Of a stretch of DNA of 59,239 nucleotides, positions 58,863 through 59,239 are shown in pieces. Under the pieces are notes generated by a model. That model saw nothing but the letters and a program-made list of their open reading frames with translations, had not been told where the DNA came from and searched no databases. Location of the stretch: positions 1 through 59,239 of the forward strand of contig CAJUJW010000007.1 in assembly GCA_910586735.1 (NCBI GenBank), read 5' to 3'. Each line of letters begins with the position of its first letter. Positions within the stretch are counted from its first letter, which is position 1. A program made the position numbers and the translations under genes. The DNA is from an uncultured Oscillibacter sp. Its GTDB lineage: Bacteria; Bacillota; Clostridia; Oscillospirales; Oscillospiraceae.

Positions 58863-59239
58863 ATATGCCACCTCCTGTCAGCGACTCACATTACCACCTG
58901 CCGGGTTCAATATCCAGCGGCTTTTTCCGAGTTATCAGAAAGTTCAGATTTGGGAGCGGGCGTAATCTTTGGAGGTATCAGCGCAAACAGCACTCCACAA
59001 AAATGAGCAGATTTATACCTGCGAAAGCCTTTGGTAACTCCCTCAAACCTGCCATTTCTGCAACTCCTTTCGCCTGTCTATTAAAGGCATTTACCCTCTG
59101 ACCACATGTTTGCCCACAGACAGAGAAAACCGACCCACCGGGGTATTCCGGTGGGGCCGCAGTTCTCAACTTGCGCTATTTTCTGCTGTCAGCCGCTCCT
59201 TTTCAGCGGCTACCTCCGATTTCATATCTGCTATCATCG
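58863..59239. other. Right edge of the window without a supported gene
   Basis: Two hairpins: CCACCGG/CCGGTGG near 59134-59154 and AGCCGCT/AGCGGCT near 59191-59211. On the minus strand the window edge may hold the end of a gene (MKSEVAAEKERLTAENSAS, stop at 59163-59165), too short to judge. Confidence 0.3.

Overview
The window reads as chromosomal DNA of a high-GC anaerobic Firmicute of the Oscillospiraceae kind (Oscillibacter, Flavonifractor or Lawsonibacter-like). The reasons are strong Gram-positive ribosome-binding sites, S-layer homology proteins, an FMN riboswitch before an ECF riboflavin transporter, CD1247-, YlmH- and YqeG-type genes, and mobile elements of the clostridial ICE type. 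The genus is an inference from gene content; no rRNA is present.

Region 1 (1-36.3 kb) is well-kept core genome with short intergenic gaps, GC-rich hairpin terminators and readable sigma-A promoters. It holds the 3' end of an InlB/leucine-rich-repeat surface protein, htpG, a small zinc-ribbon membrane protein with a 24-residue companion, a ZIP metal transporter, guanine deaminase, an SLH/NHL surface protein, and a frameshifted FecR/InlB paralogue of the first gene. A six-gene minus-strand cluster follows (ABC exporter, YlmH, DUF4177, DUF896, XpaC-like, CHASE2 adenylate cyclase). Next are an SH3/BIG2 surface protein, udk, FMN riboswitch plus ribU, a BceRS-type two-component system, an RluA pseudouridine synthase, CD1247-like protein, efp, yqeG, a GH18-like gene, a hybrid histidine kinase with a degraded ATPase domain, a 1178-residue S-layer protein with a long structured leader, a metal-chaperone pair (CobW/COG0523), a helix-turn-helix regulator with a membrane partner, and tRNA-Leu(CAA).

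Region 2 (36.4-59.2 kb) begins just after the tRNA-Leu and is accessory DNA. Its GC content drops towards the right end. It is a layered graveyard of integrative elements: IS66 and IS3 pieces, an alpha-galactosidase scrap, two serine recombinases and a tyrosine integrase (all with in-frame stops), a replication-initiator scrap, and a decayed PatB-NhaC-RidA-PatB-IlvE metabolic cluster that runs in frame into a shortened DinG-type helicase. Many of these genes have lost internal segments yet kept reading frame.

Inside this graveyard sits a clean redox cassette (39.7-44.5 kb): 2[4Fe-4S] ferredoxin, NapH-like membrane Fe-S protein, thioredoxin, rhodanese, CoA-disulfide reductase with rhodanese tail, Crp/Fnr regulator, and a DUF134-dinitrogenase-cofactor fusion. 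Two of its promoters share an identical upstream element at identical spacing. A MATE exporter and a shortened HxlR regulator next to it share a second operator. A methyl-accepting chemotaxis protein at 55.2 kb is also intact.

Feature coordinates use the start codon best supported by a ribosome-binding site. All family names rest on recognition of motifs by eye, without database searches.
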